A stretch of DNA of 64,000 nt from Ligustrum vulgare (Eukaryota; Streptophyta; Magnoliopsida; Lamiales; Oleaceae), in contig OY743187.1 in the NCBI GenBank assembly GCA_963555705.1, positions 13,406,133 to 13,470,132 on the forward strand, written 5' to 3'. The notes beneath the pieces are model-generated. The model did no database searches. It had not been told where the DNA came from and worked only from the letters and a program-made list of their open reading frames with translations. Shown piece after piece: positions 32,864 through 46,100 of this stretch (the stretch's first letter is position 1; the number at the start of each line of letters is the position of its first letter). The position numbers were made by a program, and so were the translations under genes.

Positions 32864-35800
32864 TTAGTCAATCTTCACCGAGGAGTAGATGAGCCTTGTG
32901 AACCAGAAACAAGCATAGAAACCGATTGTCCCAGTCAGCACGAAGAAAGAATATGAAGCAATCAGCATGTACCCAAAGTAGAGAACACCGGATACTGGTT
33001 TTGTGATGTCGAGCTTTGTGAAGAAGTAGAAAGCAGCGTAAAGGAAGAGGTAGAGTGCTGATGACCCTGATGTCAGGTATGATCTCCACCACCAGAGATA
33101 GTCCTCACTGCACAGCTGGAAATAGCAAAGCACAATCGTAATCTCAGCACAGGTGACGATTAGGATTACGAACACGAGGAATAGGAACCCGAATATGTAA
33201 TAGAACTGATGCAACCAGATTGATGTTAGAATGAAAAACAGTTCGATAAATACTGCCCCAAATGGGAGTATGCCTCCAATTAGGATAGAGAAAACCGGGT
33301 TCATGTACCAGGCCTGCTCAGGAATTTGTCTTGGAATCTTGTTGGTTTTCACTGGTCCCTCAATAGCTGGCTTCCTAAACCCTACATAACTACCTACAAA
33401 TACAAGAGGAACCGAAATACCAAACCACAAGAACACTAATGCAAACATGGTTCCAAATGGCACGGCCCCTGATGATTTCTCGCCCCAAATTAGAGCATTC
33501 AATACGAAGAAAATGGCAAAGACAATTCCGGGGAAAGTGAAAGCAGTTCGAAGAGTAATTTTCTTCCACTCTGTTCCTTTGAACATCTTGTAAAGACGAG
33601 CTGCAGCATATCCAGCAAACAGGCCCATAAATGCCCAGAGAAGAAGCATAGCTGTCATCAACCCTCCTCGGTTAGACGGAGATAAGAATCCGAGTGCAGC
33701 AAAGATCATGGTAACTAGTATCATCCCAAAGAACTGAACACCAGTTCCAACATAAACACAGAGTAGATCAGAATTTGTTGGAGGCCTGAAAATATCTCCA
33801 TGAACTAATTTCCATCCAGTTTCTTCTTGAGCTTCTTCCTGGGTTTCTAACTGGTTGTACTTAGAGATGTCACGGTAGAGGGTACGCAGCATAATCATGG
33901 CCACCATACCGGAGAGGAAAAGAACAATCATCAAAGAATTTACTATTGAGAACCAATGAATTTGATCATCAGCCATCAAAAGATAAGTATCCCATCTAGA
34001 TGCCCATTTGACTTCACTCTCCTGCAAGGCAAGGACAAAGGCACAATGACATAAAGCGAGATTTCCATCATATAATTATAGCCATTTCTGATGCAAAAGA
34101 TTACCTTAAACTCAACATCGTACGTGAAGATTATTTCCTCCTTAACTTCAACCTCCTGAGGAGAATCAGAGCTGGTTATAGTATGTTTTGCATGAGGATC
34201 ACAGGTTGTTAGCCGTTTTTTATCATCCCATTTACCCTCGTATTCATGCTTAGCGCTGGATGCACGAAGGAAATCCAACATCAACAACAGGCTCAAATTA
34301 CTGCTGAGGCACAATATAGAACACTACACTATATTACCTGAATGGTTTGACTTCAAATCCCACAATTCTTGCAGCATCATTCTCTTCATCTTTATGAAAC
34401 TTCACCGTAAATGTCAGATGGTTGTAGATAAAATACTTCTCCTCCTTACTCTAAGCAAACAATTCAGAAGGAAGAAAAGCTGTCAAGAAGTTACTTAAAG
34501 AAAAGAGATTTGCAACTGCGAAAGCAGATCAAGGTAATACTTACTTCACCAAAGTGTGATTTCAGACCAACAGGCACACCGTATTGATACACCAAGGAAT
34601 CAACATCAGGTCTTTTATAAGGCACAACTAGAGGGAGATTATCTAATATCCTGTTGAAAAACAACAAGGAAATTAGTCATGTAAGGCAATAATATTAGAA
34701 TACATCAGATTCCTCAAACAGGTGGCTTACATGTTCACTCGGTATTCGTCATCTATCTTCTCCTTGAATTCCTTTGCAAGTTTGGCATCAAGGGTCATAC
34801 GACAAACAACGTTACACATTTGCGGTTCTCGCATTTTGAACTGCCACAATAAACTTCAGTTAGTGGCTTAATTTTTATGCATCATAAAAGGTTTATTATC
34901 TATTGGCTGAAAATTGACCCAAGAATAAGAGGATGAATTGTGTTGATTGACCAAGGAACAACAGAAAGGAAAAATTGAAAGAAGACCATAAGAAAGACTG
35001 ACCACATAGGGAGAGTTCTCGATACGATCACCACGAAGTACTTCCCCAAGATTCTCTGCACTGTCTACAATTTTTTCTGGCTTACAATAAGGAAGGGAAT
35101 AGTAGGAGTAAGGAAGTTGAGTTTTAGTGGAGGTCAGTTTGTTTACTTTCACCTTCAGAGGATCACCCTGCATAAAAACAACAACAAAACATGCAAATCA
35201 CGTTACAAAAACTGAAGTGAAGAAGAAAAGTAAAAGCATTACACACATATGCATATTTACTAGCTACTGCATCAAAGTCTCTTGTTCACAAATTTGGTAC
35301 TGAGGTCTTTATTGCGGTACCTGAAGGTTTCCAATGATCATTTTTAAAATAGACAAGCACATCTGGCTTGTATTCCTGAAAACCAAGTGATCCCAAGATA
35401 ATAGTTGTTGAAACCACCGTTAACTTGCTATATTTACATATACGTTCACATTTCACAATGTATTTGTTTTTCACATTTCCGGCCACTGAATAGTGAAGTT
35501 TCAGTTCTTGTACATTCAATTTGACATTCTTCTTTTCTAAACAATGAACTATGATAATCAATCCATGACAGTCTAGAGAGCAAGATTCTACTAATAATCA
35601 CACGAGCTATTATCTTACAAATAGAGTAAAACATAGGGATCAGATTATAATGTCAACAATTTTCTTTCTGGAGACCCAGATCAAAAATTAATTCATATTT
35701 TTATTCCACTTATAGCATCATCCCTCAGAAATTCTTTATTTTGCCAAATTACTCCAAATATAATTTCTCCACAAGTTTGAAGGGAGCTAAAAGATCTAGT

Positions 35801-36863
35801 TGACCTGTTATTAGAAGGTACTTTGAATTCTAAGTGTCATTTTTTTTCAATATTGTCCCTTCATTTTTGCTTAGTTCAACTCGATACTAGAGTCTGAACA
35901 TACACCTCGGACAGGAAGTTCATGTCTAAATCTAAATAAAGAGGTCATTCCCATTTGTCATAAGTTCAAAGCGTGCATTTCTAGAGTTTGTTCAGCATAT
36001 ACCATGAAAGCTAAGCCCAGAACTTTATCACCCCTGTTAAAACAGAAATCTTAATGACATCGAACAAAATGGAGAGCAATGCTTAAATATTTCGCAATCA
36101 TATTCACTCCACTAAAAGTAGGAAAAAAAATTAAAATTTTCAAGGAAATTGTAAACTGAAGAAACCCCAATATTTTGTTTTACTAATTGGTCAATATAAT
36201 ATCATGCTACTTAATGCACCAATCCAATTGATTCTCGAGTAAATAATCAAAGAAACTACTTCCAGTTGATCTTCAGCAAATAGTTAATCATCATTGTGCA
36301 TGTTGGTAGGCTTATATGGTGCTTAAACATGCTGAGCATCGTGAAATAGCAATTAATAGGCTAAAAAATAATACCGGTTACCCATGTACTTTCTTCAGCA
36401 CAAATGGGCTCGAGGTTCATAAAATTGATTGCAATAATAGAACTCGAACTGGTGCAAAATAGTTTGCTATTTATAAAGTACACAAGAACAGTGTAACTTT
36501 CCTTCTTTATTTCTGCAGATCTGAGAGAAAGCAATACACGCGTTTATGCATTTGTACAAGTCCAAGTCAACTATGCATAACCAGAGACGCATACATTTAT
36601 ATATATATAATTATATAAACAAACATGAAACATCCAAACACAAAATTAAACCCAAACCCACAAATTACAAACATAAAAACACCAGCAAGATCATCAAATA
36701 TAATCTACAATAAACACAAAAAAATTATAAGATTGACCTTCACAAAATCCTGAGGAGCCACACCGGGAAGGTAGAAAGAATGAACAGAGGTAAAGAACAA
36801 CAACGACATAACGGATAAAACCCATCTCTGAATCGTGAGAGGCCTTTCTCCTAAGACCTCCAT
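32864..36863 (-). CDS. Transmembrane 9 superfamily (nonaspanin/EMP70) protein
   Basis: Seven coding exons on the - strand: 36863-36738, 35167-35003, 34840-34731, 34650-34545, 34450-34338, 34255-34105, 34021-32864. All phases agree and give 642 aa, standard for the family. The N-terminus has a signal peptide (hydrophobic [15 protein letters not shown]), followed by the family start [11 protein letters not shown] and the luminal domain ([31 protein letters not shown]). The last exon holds nine membrane segments, with GTGVQFFGM and LNALIWG blocks, and ends in SSVKID, the KxD/E-type tail that recruits COPI and keeps nonaspanins in the Golgi/endosome. Probably a TMN7-9-type member. Involved in sorting of membrane proteins. 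Intron 1 is 1.6 kb and holds no gene. Confidence 0.92.
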
Positions 36864-37757
36864 TTTCTCCCAGGAACTCGCCCACAAGATCTAGATCCGA
36901 AAATTCTAACACGGAATTAATAAATCAGTATCTCTATATGTGTGTGATATACACAATAATATATTGAGAAACACGGTAAGAACGAGGAGGAACTGCAAGC
37001 AAAGTACGTAGACCAACTGGAGAGGGGTGCATTACAGTGGGCTGAGGGGGAAATGTTGACATATCTATCATCTTCAGATTGGTTTCAACGCCAGATTTGC
37101 CCAATTTTAATTGGTCGATGACCTTTTTGGTCAATCAATATAGCCCCTCTTTGCCTAGTATTTTTTGAACAACTATTCCCAAAAATTCATTTCCAACTAC
37201 AAATTTTTATGTGATTTACCACTTTCACATTGCTCGACATTTTTTCAATCTCACATTCTTTTAAAAATTTAAATTTCCTCTTAAATCTCGTATACCAAAT
37301 GAGCTCATAATTGATCAATAAATCACATATGATTAGGTTGCTGTTCGACGAAAAGTCACCGTTATAATTTGAAATTTCATCTTTTAAGAAACAATTGTGA
37401 TTAAAAAGTAGTTTTTAAAAATGTGTACGATTAAAAACTGATATTGAAAATTATAATATGTTATATTTTTATAAGAAAGCCACCGAACACTATACTAGAG
37501 GGTTAATTTCAACAATTGTCAGTAAAGTTATGCAAGAATTTTGAAAGAGTCACTAAAGTTCCTGGTGGTCGCTCAAGTTACACACTATTTCGCCAATGGT
37601 CTCTCGAGTTGATTTTCCACAAAATGAAAGATTGAGGGTCCGATATATAATTTTGAATACCAACATATGCTCTACTTCGATGACCACCCACTCTAGAGGG
37701 ATCCAAATCCACTCCTTGCAAATTCAAACAAGAAAATCACATGATTTTAATAAAACA
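36864..37757. other. TM9SF 5' region
   Basis: Presumed 5' UTR and promoter of the TM9SF gene (- strand), followed by AT-rich intergenic DNA. No further gene seen. Confidence 0.4.
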
Positions 37758-37790
37758 ACTAATTTCACACCCGTGCGATGCACGGACATA
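37755..37790 (-). mobile_element. Helitron 3'-end relic
   Basis: On the - strand the hairpin CCGTGCATCGCACGG is followed after about ten bases by TTAGT, a one-base variant of the CTAGT Helitron terminus. It matches the 3' end of the Helitron at 48772-51622. No 5' end was identified to the right. Confidence 0.5.
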
Positions 37791-40700
37791 TTCTACCATT
37801 AAAAATTAATCAAAGTTATTGAACACATGGTGTCTGATGATTGGAATTTTTATTCATAAAAATCAATACAACCCTAATTCCAATACGACTGGTAAGTTGA
37901 AGCATTAGGAAGTGAGATTAGCCATCTTAACAAATTGGAGATACACATAACTTGACTAAATTCAATTGCATCTGTCTAATTTTGTGAAGAATTAACATTT
38001 CGTAGACATGTCAAGAGCCATCCGAACTTCAACGCATCGCCAGAATAAACAAAAGGTATCTGCAAGTAATAAAAAAATATCATCTATCACAAAAAAGCCT
38101 TCTAAAGTATTTTATTATGTACAGCATCTAATAACTTCAACAACCAAAAATGCAAAATAGAAATCAACGCCAAACTGAGCAATCAAACCACTATTTTCCC
38201 CCAAAGTATTTTTTCCCCTGATATATAAAGTCAAGGTTTAGCTGTAAATTTTAGGAAAATAAAAAGGCACATGTTCTAGATGATCCCTAAAATCATAGTT
38301 AACCCCTAATATGACATATCTATGATGGTTGCATAAAGCTCTCTTCTACACTAAAAATAAAGACCAACATATTTATCTATAATATATACAGTAAAATTTC
38401 CCCATTTAATCTTTAGGGAAAAAGTATAAAAAAACAGCGATCTCATTTTGTCATCAATAATGGTTTATAGGTTGTAGATCCTCAAATACAATCTTCATAA
38501 TCTGTATTATCTCCTACTTAAAAAACTTGACCTATCTACAGTAGTTAGTTATATATACTTTCAAACTAACCTGTATTACAACATTGATAGCCTCAAATTC
38601 GGCATTTCCATGCAATATGACCTTTAATGCCTCGAACCGCTGCACATCATGTTTCCAATATAAATTATCTCTTGAATTCCAATCAATTCCATTATTTAGT
38701 ACCCTAACATTATGTCATTTGCACCTTGCACACCTTTACGAATAGAACTTATTTAGGTGGTATTTTCAAAGTTATTTGTATGTAAAACTCAAAATAACTG
38801 GTCCAAAATGGTACCTCCTGCCATATTGCAATATAGCTTCACTACTTTCATCAATTATAGTTGAGCCAATGACATTTTCAGCCAAGATTATCAAACTCCC
38901 ATCAAGCTGAAAAATAAAGGACAAGGATGAAAAAAGAACAAATTGATAGGCTCTTTGACCTATATTCTAAGTGTATAACCTGAACATCTCTCCATAAAAA
39001 CTTAGCAACCGCTATTTGTAACTCCGAACTCGTGGAAATAGAACCTCCTTGAAACTGATGGAAAATATTAAATGCAAACAATTGACTTTGTACGCATTTA
39101 GTGGTGAAATATTTCAATGGTGGACTGAGATCATATATTATCTTAAGAGAAACTGGAGCTGAAAAATAAAAACAAAAGAATTTTACTTGATCATGCGAGA
39201 GAAATGATATGGAGAAGAGGAAAAATGGAAGTAAAGAAATAAATAACTAAATAATATATACAAATAAAATCAGTGTCTTAGAATTTCAATTAGTAATATT
39301 TATGAACATCAACAAAATTAGAATTAGCTCCAATTCAACTGCAACTGAAAACTATGCAAAATCTCACAAGTCAAAACAATCAGAAAACAAAGAAAATGGA
39401 AAGAATTAGAAACTCATCTGGTATAAATAAGGAAAATATAATTCGTCTCGCAACATCTGCATCTCCAAATTCAACCAAGTCAACTCCAATTGTATCGAAC
39501 CTTTCGAGTGTATCAGGGAGTCCACCTCTTAGTAGGTTTCATTGCCTCCTTAAGAAGCCTCTAATTAAAAGAGTTAACGCACTGAAACTACTCAAATGCA
39601 TCATTATTCACAGCCACCAAGGTGCACAATTCTTTTAAAATTTTAAATAATAATCAAAAGAACAGCTTGTTAATGTTTGAAGATCAAAACTGAAGCTCTA
39701 AAATTAAACTCAAAAGGGTGTAATCTCTATGATAGGCATACTACACTTAGATATCAACAACACAACAGAATTAAAAAAAAAAACTATGTCTCTTTTAAGT
39801 AAAAAACTTGAACTTCTGAACAAACAGATCTGAAAATGATAATTTATTGATTATGTGAAATATTCAAACTAATCATTCATATCCCGAATGACATGGATTA
39901 CAAATTGCAATAAATTAGAAAATCAAAGCCAATATTCTAAGATCTAAGAATTCATCATTGCCAACCCATGCAAATGAAGGCTTCATTTATAAGAAAAACC
40001 AAGAGCATTTCCTACATAAAACCTCTATTACAAAACAAGCTAAAGCAAAAATTCCCCAATGATAAAAACATAACAGATACAATTCGCCACCCTCTAGACC
40101 ATTAAAACAAAACTTAAATATTAGCCTGAATATACTAACCTTCAACACCATTGAAGTTGGGAAAACCGTCCTATCTCTTTGAAGTAGTCATAGATAAAAT
40201 ATTGTCTATTTATAATCAAGCACCATAGAAACTGCACCTCTCATAACACCAGCCCACCATATATAGGTAAATAAAAATTCTATATGTCAAATAATACTTA
40301 TATATTTATACAATGAAATGTTTAACATTCCCTTAATTATTGAGATTCGGATCACAACAAACAGTTAAGTCCAAAAATTATTACGCTAAATCTTAAGTTT
40401 ATACAATGAATGTTTAATGTTCCCTTAATTATAAAGGCTTAACACAAAATATTCAATTCTTAATCTCTATAATTAATCTAAATATTAACATAAGAAATAT
40501 TATGCTAAATCAACCCAAAATGTATATTAATCTAAATCTTAAATGAATTAACAATCACTAACCTTTTAATAAACTTGAGCTTTGATGAAGAAAAGAAAAA
40601 CATATCCACTTTTTCTGATGAAGTACCAATGGTCGAATATTACATTGAAAGGGAGAGGGAGAAATCGATAAGTTTTTTTTGGAGGAAGAGCGCAAGCCGA

Positions 40701-41100
40701 TTAAGGGTTTATGTTCCTTTTTTTTACCGGACTTTTTCAGTAAAACCATGACAATAATGTGGATTCTGATGCATCTTACCTGCCTTTGATTCTGTTGGTA
40801 AATGGCGACTTTGGATCTTTGTCCAGATCTTCAGAGGGGATTACTTATTTTATTTGCAATAAGTTGGAATATAAGCTTCTTCAACATATCTCTGATAGAT
40901 TAGTCGATAGGAGTATTCCTTTCCCACTACAATTAATTTAACCACCCACTAAGCTCCACAACAGCTTCATTAACCATACATGATCTAATATAACCGTAAA
41001 ATAAAAGTATTTGTAGAGTTTATTTAATTAAAGAAAGAAAAAATATTTTTTTATAAAAAGAAAAGTTACGTAAAAAACGTATTTAAATGTTCCTTTTCTT
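37791..41100. other. Repeat-rich DNA with exon-like fragments on the - strand
   Basis: Short open stretches with plausible splice borders on the - strand: about 38640-38575, 38910-38815 (after TTTTTCAG, before GCAG|GAGG) and 39105-38985. They read like pieces of one gene and may be a sequence captured by a Helitron, but I recognise no family. A CT-rich stretch near 40680 resembles a 5' UTR. Otherwise nothing supported. Confidence 0.25.
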
Positions 41101-41714
41101 GAGACTTTTTCTAGCACTCCTGACCCCACTTAATTATATGTGAAATTTGTATGGGCAAGTTCTCGGAGTAAACTTCGAGAATATAAAAACAATTTATCAT
41201 TCCGACCAACAGATAGCTCGATGAGTTTTTAAAGTTATGATGGTAAAAACGATCAACCCGAAAACAGTTTGAATGACCTACTTTTGAAGGCCATAAGCCC
41301 ATAACTTCCTCTTCCTTTATCCATTTTTGCACCGTAAATTGTGCATGAAAGTACTCCATGTGTACTTGAAATAGTACCAAGAAACCAAGATTTTGACTTC
41401 ATTTAATACCTCAAAACTTGGCTCAACATGGCACTTGAAAACTGAATTTTCATAAATCCTTAAGCATGAGGTGGCATGATTTTATGGCACGACTTCCACC
41501 TCCTTCTTGTTAGACTTCCTTAGTCACCCCTATTTATGTTCTCCAACACCTGCTTGCATGGATTAAGTCTTCCACCTCCTACTTCCACCTCTTGCTTTGG
41601 TGATGAGGCCAATCATTTTTAATACAAAGTAAGGTAACAATCTCCTATGGGAAGGACTTCATTTCCATTCATAGCCACCAAGACCCATAAATAGGCATGA
41701 CTTCTTAAAGAATT
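41101..41714. mobile_element. LTR-like target DNA left of the Athila/Tat-type element
   Basis: Moderately GC-richer text with a TATA-like CCTATTTATG on the - strand. It appears to continue after 47656, as if the younger element had landed in an older LTR. Family not identified. Confidence 0.35.
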
Positions 41715-43223
41715 TGATAAGCGTATTTTATACACTTATTTGTATGTCTAAATTAGGATTAATTATTGTCATTTGGGAATATTTTCTATTTAATTTATGT
41801 TTGTTTGTTTACCTTTCAGAAAATGTCTCAATTGAAGAAGAATGAAGCAATTAATGGAAAAATGACACAATTGGATGTTAATTGGAGCTAAATTGGACAA
41901 GTGAGGAGTTTGTGACAACAGCCGGGAAACATGCTTGGTGCCAAAGTGACTAAATCAGAGGTTGGAGGACCTAATTGAATGAATTAAGAGCTTGAATGGT
42001 CAAATCGAGAAGAAGATAAAGTTTGGGGACTAAATTGCAACAATTGAAAGTTGAGGACTGAATGTGCAATTAAAAGTCAGGGACTAACTTGCACAGCCGG
42101 AAGAATGATGAAGTCGCGATCGCTGGTCACACACCAAGCGATCGCGAGAAGACTCAAAATTGTAACCCGAGAGTTTTAATGAAGTCCACGCGATCGCTAG
42201 GGTTGATACCACGCGATCGCGTGAGTATCCGGCTGGGCCAACTGTGGGTTTTTTCTCTCGATTTTTATCGGACTTTTCTTTTCTTGACCTAGGTTTTCTC
42301 CAAAAGATATATATACAACATAAGAGGCACGAATATGAGACCTTTGCCTCTCCATAGAACAAGCCACAATAGAGAATTCAACATCAAATTCTTGGAGAAT
42401 CAAGCATTGCAAAGGCGCGTGAATTGGAAACAGTTGAAGAATTGATAATTGGTGCAATCTTTCCATTCTTTATATTGTTTTTCAATGAACGTTTATTTTT
42501 ACTGTTTTTTTGTTATTTCATGATGATGTGTAACTAATTTTAACGTTGGGATCAACGATGTAGCCTAGTTAATTATTTTAATTCAATATTCCGTATTTTA
42601 ACGCTTTAATGCATGTGTTGATTTATTATTGCGTTTAATGCGTGAATGAACTGGCCACTTATTCATGATTTTATGTGTTATTTTCATAATCCTAGAGGTG
42701 AGTTAATAACATAGATCTAGGTAATAAATCCGGTAATTGAACGAGAGATAGAGATATACTCTTGTAATTATTGCGGTCGTGTGTGAATTCTAGAATGTAA
42801 TGCATCTAGATAAGGAATATTCAGACCCGCTGTAGAGATACATGGTTGACTTATTTAGGTAGAGTTGATTTAAACTCGAGAGAGGAATTTCAATTTAAAT
42901 TAGTGAATTCGACTGAATGCATATTTAGGAAATAAAAATGGAATTGGAATTGATTTAATTGACTAGGTGAAATCGTGAATCCCAACTACTTTACAATCAT
43001 CTTTTAAAACAAAATAATTTCACAATTTAATTATTTAATTCACCTTCTTAGTTTTAATTTAAAACCACAAATTCTATTTCATCTGTTCAAATAAAATTAA
43101 AACTAAAACATTTCGGTACTTAGTAAATAGTCCTCGTGGGAACGATAATCCGGACTCTAAGGTCCACTTTATTACTTGATTGCGATATCGTACACTTGCG
43201 ATCTCAAATTCAAACGCACAACA
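41715..43223 (+). repeat. 5' LTR of the Athila/Tat-type element
   Basis: Contains inverted GCGATCGC motifs near 42115-42225 and a TATA-like ATATATATAC near 42307. Confidence 0.9.
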
Positions 43224-43436
43224 AGTTTTTGGCTCCGTTGCCGGGGACTGTTTTTAAATTAATATCGATACCAATTAGTTCTTACTTTAGTTTGAACTTT
43301 GTTTTTGTTTTTGTTTTTAATTTTATTTTATTTTATTTCCTAGTCTTTGTTTGGGAATTTTTTTTTAAAAAGCTGTGAATTGATTCTTATCCAGGTATTG
43401 AATGAATTTTCAGACAGTTGAAAGCAACATAGCAAG

Positions 43437-43895
43437 ATGGCAGTGAACAATAATCAATGGCTCTTTGATCGAACTGCAATTCAGACTTATCTGATGTGTG
43501 ACTTCTGCTGGGAAAATCATGCTTTATATGATTGTCCTATTGCACCTCAAGATGGTTTGTGGAGTATTGATTGTGTGGGGAATTTTTATCTATCAGAGCA
43601 GGGGTATCCACTAGAACATTTTTTGGTGAAAAGATTAGATGAGCTAGAAAAAATGGTTGAAACAACTGAAGAAAAAGAAGAAGAACCTAAAAGAGTGGAT
43701 GAACCAGAAGAAAATAGCTTCCATGAAGATATCATTGTCCAGATGTCAACAATTCAATTTACTAACATCAAGCTTGAAGAAACTTCAATAAAAACGGAGG
43801 AGTTGATCACAGAAGAGCAAATAAACAAGGAGACACTTAAAAGTGTCGACTTTACAGTGCAATCCTCTAACTTCAATCACTGGAAAAAAAATTGA
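43437..43895 (+). CDS. Short gag-like protein with one zinc knuckle
   Basis: 152 aa. An N-terminal knuckle CDFCWENHALYDC (CX2CX3HX4C) has the spacing of Athila/Tat gag knuckles. It is followed by a Glu-rich tail with TEELITEEQ-type repeats. No capsid, protease or polymerase follows. It probably represents the 3' part of gag retained for packaging by helper proteins, or a derived ORF of this non-autonomous family. Confidence 0.55.
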   Translation: MAVNNNQWLFDRTAIQTYLMCDFCWENHALYDCPIAPQDGLWSIDCVGNFYLSEQGYPLEHFLVKRLDELEKMVETTEEKEEEPKRVDEPEENSFHEDIIVQMSTIQFTNIKLEETSIKTEELITEEQINKETLKSVDFTVQSSNFNHWKKN

Positions 43896-45184
43896 TTTCA
43901 TCATTGGCACTGAAGAGATGATTGAAGTTTTCATATTGAAGTTTGAATTGAGTGGAGATGTCAACATACATGACATGGGCAAAGTGGAATTTTGGTGCAT
44001 GAATCCAAATTGGAGCAAGTTCAATCGGCACAAACAAAAAAGGTCATCAAAAGCTTTATTTAGAGTTCCTTGAACAATCACGGTAAAAAGTCGGGCTTTA
44101 GACTATAAACGGAGCGCTTATTAGGAGGCAACCCAAATTTTCTTCACTTTTATTATGCTTTAAGTATTTATTTTATTTACTTGTTTTTAGATACATGCAT
44201 GATAGGTGACATGTTTTAAGTGTTTTGCATGTTTGCATGTTAAGACAATTTTGCTTGTTACATTATTTTGCATGTTTAGGAGTGTTTTGATTTTTATGCA
44301 ATTTTTAGTAGTTTAGGTATTCATCGTCATCCCATGCACACACGCACACACAATTAGAATTGGATAGTTTCTTATTGGTGTTCATGTCTTCTAGAGTCAT
44401 TTATCTTTTGTTTTGCAAGGCACACACCAATCAAAACATATCCAATCAAGTTGGGAAATGTAAAGAAAGGGTCAAATGCATTAAAGTGCAATTTCAAAAT
44501 GGAAGCATCAAGGCAACAAAACATCTCCAATGCACCTAGGAAGTTCTCTTTCTCTCTCCTTTGTCTTGTTTTACATTTTTAAATCTTTTTGACAAACATT
44601 GAGGACAATGTGTCTTTCTAGTTTGGGGGTAGGAAATATCATTCATGCAAAATGCTCTCATATTCACGCTATTCATTCTATGTTCTCAATTTTCATTCTA
44701 TTTTTATTGGGATTAAAAAAAAATTGATTTTTTTTTTTTTTTGAAAAATTGTGTCGACTTATTTATTGCCTAGGATATAATATGAATCAATTTGTGTATA
44801 GGCTTGAAAATTGGACAACATGAAAGTATGAACTTATTTTGAACTAGTTATGTTTTGCTAGATTCCATATTTATTGCGCACATAGCCAGTGTTGAATAAT
44901 TGCTTGTGTAAGAGATTTTGTTTAATACATGTGGGGCAAATTTATGCAATTTGAACTTAGGAATGACTCAAAAATCCCTGAACTTAGATCATTAGACATT
45001 CCACCCCTAAATTAGAACCAATCATGCTAAAAGGCAAGTTTGGGGGTAAAATGGTTGGAATTTGTGTGTATTGACGGGTTGGAGGTCTGTGGTTCTTGGT
45101 TTTTCACTTTAGTCATTACAGTTTGGTCAACGGGTATAAACCATTTCCAGCATAAAAACAGAAAAATGCTGAAGGTCTTATTCT

Positions 45185-45480
45185 GATCTTCAAATGCCTT
45201 TTTGACTCGAGTAAGTAAGTCTGAGGGGTCCTTCAAACCTGGTGCCCTAAAGCCGACTGGCTTGGGAGTCATCGACCTAAAACTCGCTACAGGGGTCAAT
45301 TAGAAAGCAAGTACGGAGAGTGGACTTACACATAAGACATTATAACATCTTTAACTTTTCTGTTTAAGCCTTTATGACTCGGGCAAGTACGTCTGAGGGG
45401 TTCTTTGAACCTGGTACCCTAAAGCCGTCTAGTTTGGAAGTTACCGATCTGAAAGCCCGCTACAGGGGTCATATAGAAAG
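45185..45480 (+). repeat. About 110-bp direct repeat in the element's 3' region
   Basis: Two diverged copies with GTCTGAGGGGT and CGCTACAGGGGTCA blocks (45195-45300 and 45370-45475). The remainder of 43900-46100 is non-coding element DNA. Confidence 0.7.
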
Positions 45481-46100
45481 CCCATATGAAAAGTTCTGCA
45501 CAAAGATGGTAAAAGATATGGACAATTAAAAGAAAAAGTCGTCCATAAAAAAAAAAAGATATTGCATAGTATAAGCTTTGTTGACTAAACTGTGGTGGTT
45601 GAGGTTGTAGAATTGGGGACTGCTTTCTTTTGATTAGTTTTGCATGCATATTTCTGATTTTGACTGCCTTGTGTGGAAAAAAAACTAAGAATATTTTTAG
45701 AACCCACATAGATAAAAATCTGGGATGCGAGAGAAAAAGCAGAAAGTGGTGATCATCCACGAGCGTTGAAATGAATTTTATTAGAAATCATAGATTGACC
45801 ACATGGGATTCGGGTTGGATTATGCATAATGAGCCACACAGTGTTGAACATATCTTTTGCATAAGTATGCCTTTGACATTGGCTATTCACACACACACTT
45901 AAAAATCTGGCAGATATAACTAGAAAATATTTTGCATTGTTGTTCATGACACTTGCTGAAGCTTAAATTGGTTTGGACTGTAGAGGCATATGGTAAACAT
46001 GTTGACACAACAAAAATATTTGTTCTCTTATTTCTTTGATTTTTTTGTAGTTTAGTTTACATTGTTCGAGGACGAACAATAATTCTAGTTTGGGGGTATT

